Of a stretch of 41,213 nt of DNA, positions 41,209 to 41,213 are shown piece after piece. How positions within the stretch are numbered: the stretch's first letter is position 1; the number at the start of each line of letters is the position of its first letter. Source of the stretch: Ethanoligenens sp047722935 (GTDB lineage: Bacteria > Bacillota > Clostridia > Oscillospirales > Ethanoligenentaceae); NCBI GenBank assembly GCA_047722935.1, contig JBDNZS010000025.1, positions 1 through 41,213 on the forward strand. The letters are read 5' to 3'. The position numbers were made by a program, and so were the translations under genes. Under the pieces are notes generated by a model that ran no database searches, was not told the DNA's origin, and saw nothing but the letters and a program-made list of their open reading frames with translations.

Positions 41209-41213
41209 AGTGC

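Noticed and set aside
1..41213. CRISPR arrays, tRNA or rRNA genes, insertion sequences, prophage or defence islands
   Set aside because: No spaced direct repeats, cloverleaf-like sequences, transposase or integrase motifs, or phage structural genes were seen on either strand.

Overview
The window is a chromosomal segment from a low-to-mid GC Firmicute, most likely a Clostridia member of the Oscillospiraceae/Ruminococcaceae type. The evidence is an anaerobe-style PerR plus rubrerythrin pair, a class III (Firmicutes) fructose-1,6-bisphosphatase, an IreB homologue, MutS2, a T-box in front of pheST, strong Shine-Dalgarno sites and frequent TTG/GTG starts. The genus cannot be fixed from sequence alone. 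I see no tRNA or rRNA genes, CRISPR arrays, insertion sequences or prophage genes. Almost everything is core or housekeeping, packed with small gaps.

Layout. (1) 1-2.6 kb: visibly AT-richer edge of an envelope-glycan locus (DUF2142 membrane protein and a polyprenyl-phosphate type GT2). (2) 2.6-10 kb, plus strand: a regulatory gap with a Pho-box-like repeat and a short leader ending in a terminator, then a lipoprotein, an OmpR-type response regulator and histidine kinase, DUF1385, prmC and a YnbB-like PLP enzyme. (3) 10-12.4 kb: a divergent MFS (DHA2) exporter / MarR pair sharing a palindromic operator. (4) 12.5-18.5 kb, plus strand: recA-recX-rimO-pgsA-htpG, with coupled starts at recA/recX and rimO/pgsA. 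(5) 18.6-19.9 kb: perR-rubrerythrin with a perfect 15-bp Per box. (6) 20-21.3 kb, minus strand: purA; then a roughly 650-base gap holding hairpins and no gene. (7) 21.9-30.1 kb, plus strand: mutS2, a membrane diguanylate cyclase, T-box-pheS-pheT and ireB. (8) 30.2-34.6 kb, minus strand: fbp, an unrecognised 309-residue protein with an operator-like promoter, and galE. (9) 34.7-40 kb, minus strand: a two-component system followed by a MacB/FtsX-type ABC transporter, with repeated AATCTTACG boxes between the two blocks. (10) 40-41.2 kb, minus strand: a RodA/FtsW-type SEDS protein reaching the right edge.

The genes group into a few tasks: envelope synthesis (DUF2142/GT2, pgsA, galE, rodA, ireB), genome maintenance (recA, recX, mutS2), translation (prmC, rimO, pheST), stress response (htpG, perR, rubrerythrin) and signal-controlled export (MarR/MFS and the TCS/ABC block). 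Nothing here is clearly a new defence or mobile system. The least explained items are the 309-residue orphan gene and its promoter, the 2.76-2.90 kb leader region, the hairpin-rich 21.4-21.9 kb gap and the repeats between the second TCS and its ABC transporter. Many starts were moved inward from the longest open frame to the codon with a Shine-Dalgarno site; each such choice is explained in its entry.
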